DNA of 64,000 nt from Gentiana macrophylla (lineage: Eukaryota; Streptophyta; Magnoliopsida; Gentianales; Gentianaceae), in assembly GCA_026214975.1 (NCBI GenBank), contig JAOBSW010000361.1, forward strand, positions 62,001 through 126,000, in the 5' to 3' direction. The position numbers and the translations under genes are program-made. The notes below the pieces were generated by a model that searched no databases, had not been told where the DNA came from, and saw nothing but the letters and a program-made list of their open reading frames with translations. This document shows positions 1-11,430 of this stretch, in pieces; within the stretch, counting starts at the first letter, position 1, and each line of letters begins with the position of its first letter.

Positions 1-1454
1 AACTTCGGCGTCCTTAAACATCGTCATCAAAGTCCTAGTCGATCTCTGGATCAACATGTTCATCTTCTCTCCCCCAAACACATAAATAAACATGCATTTG
101 AGGTAAGTACATTGTATATTGCAAGAGGTAGAAGCTACAATTTAATTAAGGTTTATAATTAAAAGATTATCTTTGCCAGACCGACTCAATCTAGGGTTCA
201 TTTCATGTCATCAACATGTCATGACTATACGTTTCTAGCTTAGTTTATCTTGGTTACGCCATCACTCAAGGGCACTATGCATGATGTGTATCCATCACGA
301 GATATACTTGCCAACTACGGTGAATAGCACCGATAGTCCTGGGATCTCCCCAGTATGCATATACGTTCGATGAATTTCCTCCACTACCCTTCAGCCTTTT
401 GAGCCAGTAACGTTGTTCACCTTTCATGAACGTATCACATCGCCGATATGAATTGGTGCCTAACCGAGAATAGGTGACGTTTTATCTTTTACTATCACAT
501 ATGTAGTTTTATTGTGCATTAACTAGCCACCTAAGTGTTTTCAAGGCAAAGCTCACCTTATCAACTCTACTCCCTCACTTAGACAGCTAGACATCATATC
601 CTATCGAGTACACAGACATTGATGAACTTCAGTTCATCAAAGCACAAGCCCTTTCATGCCCTTCCGACGGATCCGAACTTCAACTCCCTTAAAGAGTACA
701 TCCGGTGCCGAAACTAAACGAATCGAAAGCTCAATCAAGGCTTGTTCAGGCTTAATTATTGTTATAAGGTCAAAGAACAACGTTTAAAACTCATATCATA
801 GCTAAAATAATCTCATTCATTAAAAAAGAGGTCTAGTGCGCCTACACTGGGTTCAGGGCGCACGCACTGAGCCTCTGTACGTAAAACACGAATTTTGCTC
901 GTCCAGTGCATATGCACTAAATCTGGTGCGCATGCACTGGATCTGGTGCACATGCACTAGCTCTCTGAATGTAAAATTTCACTTTTTGGTCCTCCAGTGC
1001 GTCCGCACTGGGCTTGGTGCACCCGCACCAAGCGCGGCAACTTCCTAAAAACTTAGTTTTTGACCCCTAATCGATCCCCAATCGTTCTCAAACTTGTTCA
1101 ACATCATAATACTCAGAAAATGGAGCTTTTATCTATCATAACATCTATAGATCCTTAGGCAATACAAAGGTACGAAAACTAGCATAATAATCATCTAAAA
1201 CCTTAAAACGAAACATAATAAACCATAATTAACTTGTAGGAATATCCTCTTACCTTTAGCAAGCTAATCCTAATCCAAAAACTCAGAAAACTTTAGCAAA
1301 CTCGAACCTTTTTCTGCAGGAACCGATGTGATCAATCCATAAATACATTAGATACGATCACACGCTTCTATAACAACAAAACTACGAAATGTGTGAGTTT
1401 TGATCTTCAAAACTCATCCAAGAACACATCTAGGTCGAATTACATACTTTAACA
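1..1454 (-). repeat. G1 3-prime LTR, part A
   Basis: It aligns nearly continuously with 47863-49265, the right LTR of G1, and resumes at 33997 after the C1 insertion. The last five bases, 1450-1454 (TAACA), are the C1 target duplication. Small ORFs here, such as 836-1048, lie in LTR repeats and are not genes. Confidence 0.92.
830..1042. repeat. Degenerate palindromic tandem motif in the G1 LTR
   Basis: About six copies of a unit built around ctggtgcgcatgcactgg-like sequence occur here, alternating with spacers such as ctctgaatgtaaaa. Each unit is close to a palindrome around gcatgc or gcacgc. The same array is in the other LTR at about 48648-48845 with scattered substitutions, so it belongs to the LTR. 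No function can be read from it. Confidence 0.75.
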
Positions 1455-3277
1455 TGTTAGGAAATCACTAGTTTAACACAGCGGAATTTAAAATTTGATT
1501 TTCTTTTCTAGATCGTTCTTCGTTTAATGCAATAAACACGTTAAGTAGTTTGACGGTTATACCTTGGATGATCTATAAGATCGTCGCTTTGACCGCCAAT
1601 GGAGAGTAGTTCAATGCGCAAGCCGTCCACGCGTCCGGCCTCTATCGCTAATCCACACGAACCCTTGCCAGAATCCTCCTTGGATTGCTATCGGAAAAAC
1701 TCCGGCTGCTAGACCGGACCTTTTCTTCCCTCACAAACTCACTATGGATTGCTCTCTATTTTACACAAGAATTATGAACTCTTGCAATTGTGATGTACAA
1801 AAGAGCTTGACACCCACCTCCTATATATAGTGGTTGGGGCGCCCGTATGGTGTAGAGAGAAGAAAACCTTTTCCAATAAAATAAGGAAAATCAACTAGAT
1901 TGATTTATCTCTTTAATTATAATTTATTTTGCCAATATCATATATTGATTATAATTATCTTATTACCATAAATCTATTTTTCCAAAATCAATTAATATCT
2001 TATATTAATATTATGGCAATCTTATTAATTAAAGTGCACAATCCAAGTGTATCTTACACACTTAAAAGTGGCGCCCCTTTAGTCAACTAATTGACTTCCG
2101 GAATATTCTTTAATTAATATAATTTATATATAATTAATAACTTGTATTTTATTTATTCATAATAAATAAATACCACCATATTAATTTACCACTATAACCT
2201 TTATAGTACAGAGATAAACTTTCCTTATTTGGTTATCAACTATAACCGCATTTTAATCCGACTCGATGTTCATATGTGTGTGACCCGATAGGCTTCCGAA
2301 TATGTTGGCCGTAGACACAAAGTGCAATTTACTAAAATGCCCTTCATACCTAACGATCACGGGATAGCGTCTAGCAGCAACACACCGTGACCCCAATTAT
2401 CGGAAGAGTCAAAAGCAATGACTACTACCTTTCATGTGAAGCGATTACCGTGTAACTTACAATCTATCATTGTAATAATATCCATACGATCAGATCTCGA
2501 AAGTGTCAATACATTGACGATCGTATCTTATAATCAGGATATCATGCTCTCTTGGAATAACACATTTACTCCCACTTTGCAAAGATTCTCGAGAGCTAGA
2601 CATTCCTTATAAGAAGGCCATTTCGGATATTCAATCTCAATCATAGGATACACGATTCCCGGACGACCAATCATGTATACTCCGCATGCTTCAATATCAT
2701 ACCCAATCACTACCGCATGATCGCCCCGTGGTTAGGAGAAATCTCAATAGTGTCAAAGCATTACAATCCACACCGTGATGTCATGAAGACTCCGGTCAAA
2801 AGGATAATTACACAACCGCCATATAGTGTGACACTTAATGTAAGTGGGTCAGTCTAACGTACGCATTCTCTAATACACGTCCACATACAGTCCAAGTGTC
2901 TCTACACTTCGATAGACGAGATCTATCCCTATCTTCTAAAAGATAGAAGACATCCAATACGTCTTTAGTCTCGATTATACTATCAATGTCCCATTTGATA
3001 ATATGTGAGACTAGAGACATTTAAGTACCAACCTTGTTATAGTGATTAGAGATCTCATCAACCATAATCACTATCATGGTTTCTCTATCACAGATTGATA
3101 CTAGGGACGTTACTATATATATATATACAACAAATAATATGAAGATAAACAATATATAATAACATAAGTGATTTTATTAATCATAATAAAGTTATTACAT
3201 GAACTAAATAGACTGTAATTGACCCGACCCGGTTGGATCCGGTCCAACCCGATTGGGTTTAGGACACCATTCCAATA
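1455..3277 (-). repeat. C1 3-prime LTR
   Basis: This 1823-bp LTR matches 32175-33991 closely. The terminal dinucleotide at 3276-3277 is TA on the plus strand where the partner LTR has CA, one transition. A minus-strand TATA motif lies at 1822-1829. Many other differences from the partner LTR fall at CAG or CTG, for example gtcagtctaacg near 2849 against gtcgatctaacg near 33567. Confidence 0.93.
1822..1829 (-). promoter_or_regulatory. C1 3-prime LTR TATA box
   Basis: The motif tatatata lies in cctcctatatatagtgg. Its counterpart in the 5-prime LTR is at 32541-32548, which would be the copy driving C1. Position relative to the LTR ends fits a U3/R promoter; transcription is not shown. Confidence 0.55.
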
Positions 3278-3290
3278 ATCTCCCACTTGG
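3278..3290 (-). promoter_or_regulatory. C1 polypurine tract
   Basis: On the minus strand the sequence ccaagtgggagat directly precedes the 3-prime LTR, the standard place for the plus-strand DNA primer. The same tract precedes the 3-prime LTRs of C2 (25926) and C4 (44325). Confidence 0.85.
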
Positions 3291-4886
3291 CCTAAAGCCA
3301 ATCACCCATATTCCTAAGCCCGTGCAAGTGAACATGTTTCTCATGCTTAGCTTGAGGCAATGCCTTGGTTAACGGATCAGCTATGTTATCATCCATGTGG
3401 ACTTTCTCTATCTTTACATCTCCTCTATCTACTATCTCTCTAATCAAGTGATAGCACCGTAGCATATGTTTGGACTTCTGATGAGACCTTGGTTCCTTTG
3501 ATGAGATATCGCTCCATTATTATCACGATCTGAGGCCTTTGGACCTTCAATGGAGGGAACCACACCAAGTTCGATGAATGAACTTCTTCATCCAAAGCGC
3601 TTCATTTGCCGCCTCCGAGGCTGCTATGTATTCGGCTTCCGTTGCAGAGTGCGCAGTAGTCTCTCTGCTTGGAACTCTTCCACTCACTTTGCTCCGCCGT
3701 TAAGCGTGAAAACAAATCTAGATTGTGACTTAAAGTCATCCTTGTCGCTTTGAAGCGGCATCCGTGTAACCTCGTAATACTAAATCATCATTCCGAAAAC
3801 CGAGGAACATATCCCTAGTACGTCTCAAGTACTTAAGGATATTCTTGACAGCAATCCAGTGACCATCGCCTGGATTGGACTGGTACCTACTAGTCATACT
3901 AAGAGGGTACGAGACATCTGGTCTTGTGCATAACGTGGCATACATGATAGACCCGATTGCCGAAGCATAAGGGACTTTGCTCATTTGTGCCCTTTCCTCC
4001 TCTGTCTTAGGACTCATTCCCTTCGACAGGTAGACCCCATGTGACATGGGTAGCAATCCTTTCTTGGACTGCTCCATGCTGAATCTCCTCAACATCTTGT
4101 CCATATAGGTGGATTGCGACAGACCAAGCAACCTTTTAGATCTGTCTCTATAGATCTTTATTCCTAGAATATAGGCTGCCTCACCCAAGTCCTTCATTGA
4201 GAATTTCTTGGATAACCAAGCTTTGACTAATTGTAACATAGGCACATCATTCCCTATGAGCAATATGTCATCTACATAAAGCACTAAGAACACAATGGCA
4301 CTCCCACTAACCTTCTTGTAAACACAGGGCTCATCTTCGTTCTTGATGAAATCAAACTGTTTGATTATCTCATCAAAGCGAAGATTCCAACTCCGAGAAG
4401 CTTGCTTTAATCCATAAATGGATCTTTGCGGTTTACACACCATCCTGGCGTCATTGGTTGTGAAACCCTCAGTGTGTCATATACACTTCCTCAGCAGGTT
4501 CCCGTTAAGGAAAATTTGTTTTCATATCCATCCGCGATTTCGTAATCATGGTATCTTTGCAATAGCGAGCAAAATTCTAATGGATTTTAACATGGAAACA
4601 GGCGAAAAAGTTTCGTCATAGTCAACTTCTTGTCTTTGCTTGTAACCTTTTGCCACTAACCTAGCCTTGTAGGTAGTCACGTTACCGTCCATGTCGGTCT
4701 TTCTCTTAAAGACCCATTTGCACCCTATGGGAACTATTCCCTCAGGTGGATCAACTAAGTTCCAAACTTAGTTGTCTTTCATGGATTCCATTTCAGAATT
4801 CATGGCTTCCAGCCATTTCTCTTTGTCATGCCTTAATAGCACTTCCTCATAAGTTATAGGGTCCTCATCTTCCATGAGATACACAC
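3291..4886 (-). pseudogene. C1 pol, C-terminal part: copia reverse transcriptase and RNase H
   Basis: Reading down from 4886, the segment starts with the integrase-RT linker (4768-4886, with the motif EKWLEAMNSEMESM), continues into RT, and has a long open stretch at 3736-4443. Visible RT motifs are YGLKQASRSW, YVDDILLIG and FSMKDLGEA, then GYTDA of RNase H. The RNase H end is recognisable at 3300-3540 by KSKHM and NIADPLTKALP in shifted frames. There is a stop after KDN in the linker, frame breaks near 4450-4560 in the RT N-terminus, and breaks between 3540 and 3736. It is contiguous in meaning with 27951-29324 across the C2 insertion, and the reading frame is consistent across the single CAGTG copy. 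The enzyme would copy the element RNA in cytoplasmic particles; this copy cannot make it. Confidence 0.9.
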
Positions 4887-4891
4887 CAGTG

Positions 4892-6098
4892 TGTTGAAAT
4901 AGTGTCCTAAAACCAATCGGGTTGGACCGGATCCGACCGGGTCGGATCGTTTCTACTATTTCTTTATGTTTATACATATATTAAATGGCTTTTACATTTG
5001 TCATATATATATGTTCTTTTAAAGAACCAATTATGAATTGTTATATGATAACGTCCTTAGTATTAAAGCGTGATAGAGAAACCATGATAGGCAATTATGG
5101 TTGATGAGATCTCTAATCACTTTAATAAGTTTGATACTTAAATGTTTCTAGGGCGATGTACTATTAAGCAGGGCATTGATAGTATGAATAGGCTAGCACA
5201 TATTAGATGTCTTACATCTTTAGAGGGGGGATAGATCTAAATCTATCAAGTGTAGAGACACTTGGGTATGCACGTGGGCGTGTATTGGAGAATGCGACGT
5301 TAGATCGACCCACTTACACGGATAAGTGTCACACTATGTGGCGGTTGTGTAATTATCCTTTGGACCGAGTCTTCATGGCATCACGGTGTGGATTGTCATG
5401 CTTTGACACTATTGAGGTTTTTCAGCCCACGGGCGATCATGCGGTAGTGATTGGGTATGATATTGAAGCATACGGAGTATACATGATTGGTCGTCCGGGA
5501 ATCGCGTATCCTATGATTGGGATCGAATATCCGAAATGGCCTTCTTAAAAGGAATGTCTTACTCTCGTGAATCTTTGCAAAGTGTGAGTAAACGAGTTAC
5601 TTCGAGAGAGCTTGATATCTAGATTATAAGATACGGTCGTTGATGTTTTGACACTCGACTAACGACCGTATGGATATTATTACAGTGATAGGATTGTAAG
5701 TTACACGGTAACTGTTTCACATGAAAGGTAGTAGTCATTGCATTTGACTCTTCCGATGATTAGGGGTCAGGGTGTGTTGCTAGACGCTATCCCGTGATCG
5801 TTAGGCATGAAGGGCATTTTCGTAATTTACACTTTGTGTCTACGGCCAACATATTCGGAAGCCTATCGGGTCACACACACATAAGAACATCTAGCCGGAT
5901 TAAAATGTGGTTATAGATGATAACCAAATTAGGAAAGTTTATCTCGATACTATAAAGGTTATAGTGGTAAATTAATATGGTGGTATTTATTTATTATGAA
6001 TAAATTAAATACAAGATATTAATAATATTATGTTAATTAAAGAATATTCCGGATGCCAATTTATTGGCTAAAGGTGACGCAATTTTGGGATGTATATG
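4892..6098 (+). repeat. C2 5-prime LTR, part A
   Basis: It matches the start of the 3-prime LTR (25937-27140) and, in reverse complement, the C1 LTRs. It ends with ATATG (6094-6098), the target duplication of S3. Differences from the 3-prime LTR include agggcgatg near 5150 against aggctgatg near 26193, and gatcgaccc against gactgaccc. A 113-codon open frame at 5207-5548 lies wholly in the LTR and is not a gene. Confidence 0.92.
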
Positions 6099-7806
6099 TG
6101 TTGGACTTATTTCTTAGTTTTGATGATGAGTGCCATACTAGCTGTTATAGTGCAAAGGCAAAAAGATGTCTAGCTAAAATGTATAGGTTTATTAGAGTTT
6201 GATTCATAAATAGGTTTGATCAAACAAGCACTGTAAAGGGCTACTGATTGATATCAGCAGACTGGTTTAGGTCAGTAGGGTAGATAGGTCGATGGCTGGT
6301 GCGGAACTCTGGCCAAGGATGAAGACTGAAGGCTGAGGGTTCAAACTCAGTTAATGAAGGCTAAGGGATCAAACTTAGTATTTAAAGTCAAGGATATGGA
6401 ATCAGAAGTTAGGCAAGTCTGTGATGACCTAAACTGATTACATATGCCTTGTGTAGAAGGTCTAAGTTCCACAAGTTGGATGATGTTTGGAACTTGGTTA
6501 TATTTAAAATGATGTAATCTAACTTCACAAATAAAAGTTAGATAAAAGTTATCAGCTGCATTCTATTTTACAGACAAAAATAAGATGTTCAAGAGATCGA
6601 TTGGTATTATAAACAGATGATGAACTCAACTTGATATATACCTCGATTAATTCAAGATTATTTGAAGATTACATGGATAAGAACGACCAACTACCTCGAC
6701 CTATCAAGCTAATCAAGAAAGTGAGATTAAAAAGACGTTAGGATGATCCTTATTTTTATCCATTAGATACAAGTCAAAGGGTGGGCCAGATGCCTTTGTC
6801 AAAAAGTAGTCTGGCGATTGTCGACCCCATGAATAGTGATGAATGCGGTGCTGAGATGGGATAAATACAAGAGCGGTCACATTTGAATTTCAAATCCAAG
6901 TCACATGCATTCCTACCTATAAATAGAAGACTTTCAACTCAAGAAAAGATGATGAATTATTTGGATAAACTTTAAGTGACAATCTTGGTGAAAAACACCT
7001 GTTGAAACTCATGAACTTAAGGTCTTGATCTAGCTATTTTCTTCAAGTGCATTACGTGTTCAAGTTTGCATCAAGCATACACACTTGAAGGCGCAAGTCT
7101 GCTGATTATATCATCCTAATCAAGCTGCGCATTGAATCATTTATTTGATTCATTCTTTATTTTATAAAGAACTCTTGAAGACAGTGAAGAAGCATCTGTT
7201 GAGTGTGAAAGACTGTTGGTTTGTGGTGGAGTGGTGAAGAGGCAATACTACCCTTCAAGGACCAGTGGAAGACTCGGGAGCAGCAATCCTACTGTTCGAG
7301 TTTTCGATTTGTGAAGCCATAGTCATTGGTGAAGGACAAACAACTTAGGAATCTTTGTAATGACTACATCAAAGATCTCTAGTGAATTTCCTCCAACATC
7401 ACAGGAGAAGAGTGGGCGTCACAGGATTACATCACCTGGAACCACTATAAAAACTCCGCCTACTTATTTTACGCTTTTACTTTACTGCACTTGTTTTATT
7501 TCACTCATCAACTCATCGAATCTAGCAACCGAAATCACACACTTGCACTATCGAGTATCTAATACTTAGTATCATATTTGACAACAAGTACTAAGGCTTA
7601 ATTTTGATTTAATTCCATTTGCACAAATTCAACAAACTTAACTATCGATGAGACTCATCGTTTATCAAGAGTCCATGAAGTCTCAAAGCAGAACTCTGAA
7701 GTATCGTGAGATTTGAAGTTGCGTAATTTGTTAACTCCAAAGTTTTAAGTGTTAAGTTTATTCACCCCCCTCTAAACTTAACCAAATCCTTTTCAAAGGA
7801 CCAACA
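6099..7806 (+). repeat. S3 5-prime LTR
   Basis: This 1708-bp LTR pairs with 18031-19743. The body aligns well, but short blocks differ, mostly where one copy has CTG or CAG, for example taaactgattacatatg against taaagcgattacatatg. A TATA box (tataaata) is at 6918-6925. The solo LTR at 60561-62312 is a related copy in reverse orientation. Confidence 0.93.
6918..6925 (+). promoter_or_regulatory. S3 LTR TATA box
   Basis: The sequence ctataaatagaag is conserved in both S3 LTRs (second copy 18846-18853), about 0.8 kb from the LTR start, a plausible core promoter for S3 genomic RNA. Confidence 0.55.
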
Positions 7807-7808
7807 AT

Positions 7809-7820
7809 TGGTATCGGAGC
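7809..7820 (+). promoter_or_regulatory. S3 primer binding site
   Basis: TGGTATCGGAGC starts two bases after the 5-prime LTR and matches the 3-prime end of plant initiator tRNA-Met except for one base (CAG to CGG), the usual minus-strand primer of copia elements. Confidence 0.85.
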
Positions 7821-7910
7821 GGTGCTTACATTCGAAGGAATCCTACTTGTTGTGCTTGTGAAAATTCTTCAAAACTTTCTTTCAAATTCTCGATTTTCAA
7901 GACTTGCATC

Positions 7911-9900
7911 ATGGACAACACAGTATGATAGAACTATGTTGATGTGTTCTCTTGATAGATTTGATGAGTATAAGCGTCGAATGCGAGGCATATCTTCTTG
8001 CTACCCATGATGAGATGATGGATGTACTAAGCGAAGGACCACTTTGGAGATTACAAAAGCGTATGGTGGGTGTGAAGCTGAGTACATTCCTAAACAAAAG
8101 AGAATGGAATGCGAGAAGAGCGAGAAAAAGAGCAAACCTCAACAACTTTGCTATTGATATCATTTACAGAACCTTGGATAGCAATATGTACATGAAGGTT
8201 AAAGATTGCAAGGCGCAAAGGAACTTTGGGACAAAATTCACTTGATCTGTGAAGGCACCGATGCAATAAAGAAGAACAAAATCGGTGTAGCAGGAAAGAG
8301 GTTCCAAAAGTTCAAAATGCCTTAAATGAAACCATTGAGCAAATGGAGTCAGATTCAATGCAATCTGGATAAACTTACCTCTTTGAGCGTAAGTTATTCA
8401 AAGAGAAGTAAACACCAAAATCTTGGAAGCTTTACTGCAAGAGATGTTTGGAAAATGAAGGTATTGCAATTGAAGAAATGAGAAAGTTGCATGAAGAAGA
8501 TACCTTCAAATTGTTCTCGATCTCAAGGCCTATGAATTTAGCAAGAAAGTGGTGCTGGCGAAAGGAAGAGCCAAAGACCTTTGCATTGGGTGCTTCACAT
8601 CATGAAGAAACATCGGGAGGACAGGATGATATGCTAGATGAAATGCAAGAGCAAATTGCCCTACTTAGCAAGAAAATCAGAATGATGAAGACTGGAAAGG
8701 CCCCTACAAGAAATTTCACAAAGAGGCCTCTTTGAAAGAAGGAAAGAAGAACCAAAGAAAGATAATGACTATCTATGCTTTCATTGCAAGAAACCAGGAC
8801 ACAGGACACTGATTGTCTGAGTTGAAACAAGGCAAGGAACACGATTATCTTTGCTTCAAGCTGTAGAAGCTGGACATTTTAGACTGATTGTCGGACCTCT
8901 TTGAAGACCAAAAGTCAACAAAGAAGACTTGGCAAGAAGGCTATGGTTCTTTGAAGATGAATCGAGGATATGAAGTGGAATCGAAAAGGAAATGAATCGG
9001 ATGACACGGCCTTCAATTCTTCGATATGGAGGATTATGCTTTGATGGCCAATATGGATGGCGAGGAGGTATACAACACTTGTATCTATAAACACTCCTGC
9101 TGGAAGTGATTGTGAATCAACTTTGTGGTTCAAATCCTAGAAATTCGACAACAATGGGACTTTGGATGCCATCCTTAATCAAGCGAGAGGTAATACAATC
9201 AGCTATGAGGTTGTGAAGGTGAAAAAGAAACTCTTGAGTTAGAAGTTGGAAGATTGAAAGCTGAATTAAGGGTTCTCAAGAGTAAGGAAAAGATGTTGAG
9301 CGAGAATCAAAATAAGTCTGCTTTGAACATCCAGTGACCTCTGAATCTTTGAACCATCTTGTTCCAATCTCGCATACAAATCGGAAAGCCTTATAGGGAT
9401 AGAGCAGGGGCTTGGATTTGGAACTCAAACAATCTAACAAGAGTGGATCCGATGTAAGTTCATGAACCTAGTACGAGGTGGTCCTAAGTTTGTACACGCA
9501 CTAGATCCAACTCGATAAGGTTCTTTGAAGCGATAAAACCTAATGAGAATGCTTGAGGAAGCAAAATCGGAAGTCTAAGAAGTCAACGACTCTAGTAAAA
9601 GAATAAATCCAAAAATAGAATTCTTTGTGCCTTCTAAAGCCTCTTGATATGGACTGCTACCAAGTCTGCTTTGGACCACGGAAGGGTAAGAAACAAATAC
9701 TCCAAGGATAAGAATCCTAAACCTAAAAATGTTGATCATTCAAGGGATACTTATCTCGAGGGAAAGGTAGACTATTCCCTACTCGATGATGATTGAAATA
9801 TTCTGCATCTCTTGTTAAAAATAGTAAGTATAACCATATTGCTAGGGTAAAACCTAGGCAATGGAATCGGCAGAGGACTTACACAAGACCTCAGTGAGAC
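7911..9900 (+). pseudogene. S3 gag (UBN2-type), disrupted
   Basis: Gag proteins package element RNA in virus-like particles. An ATG at 7911 opens the likely start. The frame at 7952-8245 carries a UBN2-like segment ending with AIDIIYRTLDSNMYMKVKDC, a typical copia gag core. Further gag sequence is at 8448-8735, including a predicted helical region rich in Glu and Lys. A CCHC zinc knuckle begins near 8776 with CFHCKKPGH, and a short duplication (acaggacac) disturbs its end. The region 8900-9900 is fragmentary, with coiled-coil-like residues near 9240-9330. At least five frame changes and stops occur. The end near 9900 is approximate. Confidence 0.75.
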
Positions 9901-10199
9901 TCCATATTACAGTACATTCTAGCAGACAAGCACACCTATGGTTATGCAAATGTTTCTAACAACAAGAATCATTTCAAAGCGAGCATTATGTACCAAAAGG
10001 CAGAAAACATATGTGGTTTCTACACAACCTCTTTGTTAGAACCTATGGATGTGTGGAATACATGTATGAACCAAAGTATGAACCAAAGTATGACACATTT
10101 AGAGAAGACCTTATGGAAACATACCAAGGGTCATGCTTGCCATCGACCACTATGGACCCAAACAGGTTTGGGTACCTAAAATGCATTAACTTTGTTTTG

Positions 10200-11430
10200 T
10201 AGGGTGTCGGTACTTTGTGGTGGATGTTCGGACACATGACAAAGAATAAACACTTTATTTATCAAATTTTGTGGCAAAAGATGGTCAAGGGTGAATTTTG
10301 GCAACAAAAATACACTGGATATACAAGAGGATATGGCACACTTATCAGAAATGGACTTACAATCAAGAATGTTGCATATGTGGAAGAATTTGGATTACAA
10401 CTTCTTTGAGCCTTTGGACAATTACGTGATATGGGATACAAGGTCACTTTTGACAAAGACAAGCGCATTGTCATTAGTGAAAGAGGTGATCAAGTTGTAC
10501 TGCTTTGGTAGAAGACAACGAGAATATGTATGTTGTGGATTGGTCTACTGCAGTTCCAGAAACCTGCCTGATAGTGCATACTAAGTCTGAACTCAATTGG
10601 CTATGGCACAAGAAGTTGAATCACTTAAACTTTGATGATATCAATCAGTTGGTAAAGAAGAAACTGGTGGTTGGTTTACCTGAGATCACATTTAAGAAGG
10701 ATGTTATATGTGATGCTTGTCAGCAAGGTAAACAGATAAAGTCAAGTTTCAAATCAAAGACCAAACAATCAACTAAAAGAGTGTTGGAGCTGATGCACAT
10801 GGATCTTTTTGGACCAATAACTCCAACAAGTGTAACAGGAAAGAAGTATACCCTAGTGGTTGTGGATGATTACTCTAGATACACTTGGGTGAGATTAATG
10901 AATAAGAAAAGTGAAACACTTCAAAGCATGCCTAATCTTTTGAAGAGATTACAAAATGAGAAAAGTTTAACAGTTATAAAGATAAGATCAGATCAGGGTA
11001 CTGAATTTCTCAACAAAGTTATAAGAGAATATTGTGAACTGAATGGTGTACTTCATCAACTTGCTGCTGCTGGTACACCTCAGCAAAATGGGGTTCTTTG
11101 AGAGAAAAGCAGAACCTTAAAAGAAGCGGGAAGAACAATGATTTGTGAGGCATTGCTACTCCGAAGATATTGGGTCAAGCGATAAATCTGACATGCTATA
11201 CACAAAAGCAGAACATCGATAAACAAGAAGGCTGCTTTGAAGACACATTATGAGATCTGGAATGGAAGGATACCTAACATATCCTATTTTCATCCTTTTG
11301 GAAGCAAATGTTTTATTCTTAATCATAAAGTTCATTTGAAAACATTCCAACCAAAATCAGGATGAAGGAATTTTCTTAGGATATTCTTGATCGTGAGCAT
11401 TGAGTCTTGAACAAAGAACAACTTTGAAAC
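10200..11430 (+). pseudogene. S3 pol, N-terminal part: protease remnant, GAG-pre-integrase and integrase
   Basis: A protease remnant lies near 10215-10260, where HMTKNKHFI survives but the catalytic Asp-Ser-Gly stretch just before it is garbled. The open frame 10505-11101 holds the GAG-pre-integrase zinc domain (LWHKKLNHLNFDDI, then CDACQQGKQIKSSF) and the integrase core: Asp in MHMDLFGP, Asp in RSDQGTEF, and GTPQQNG just before the catalytic Glu region. The frame breaks exactly there (stop at 11099-11101). Integrase remnants continue to about 11400 in other frames. Upstream, near 10497, the frame changes at ctgctttggtag, a CTG-type lesion. Confidence 0.85.

Noticed and set aside
836..1048. 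70-codon plus-strand ORF
   Set aside because: It lies inside the palindromic array of the G1 LTR and has no homologue-like features.
5207..5548. 113-codon ORF that looks long for the area, also mirrored at 33248-33430
   Set aside because: It lies in the LTR shared by C1 and C2; the frame is not kept in all four LTR copies.
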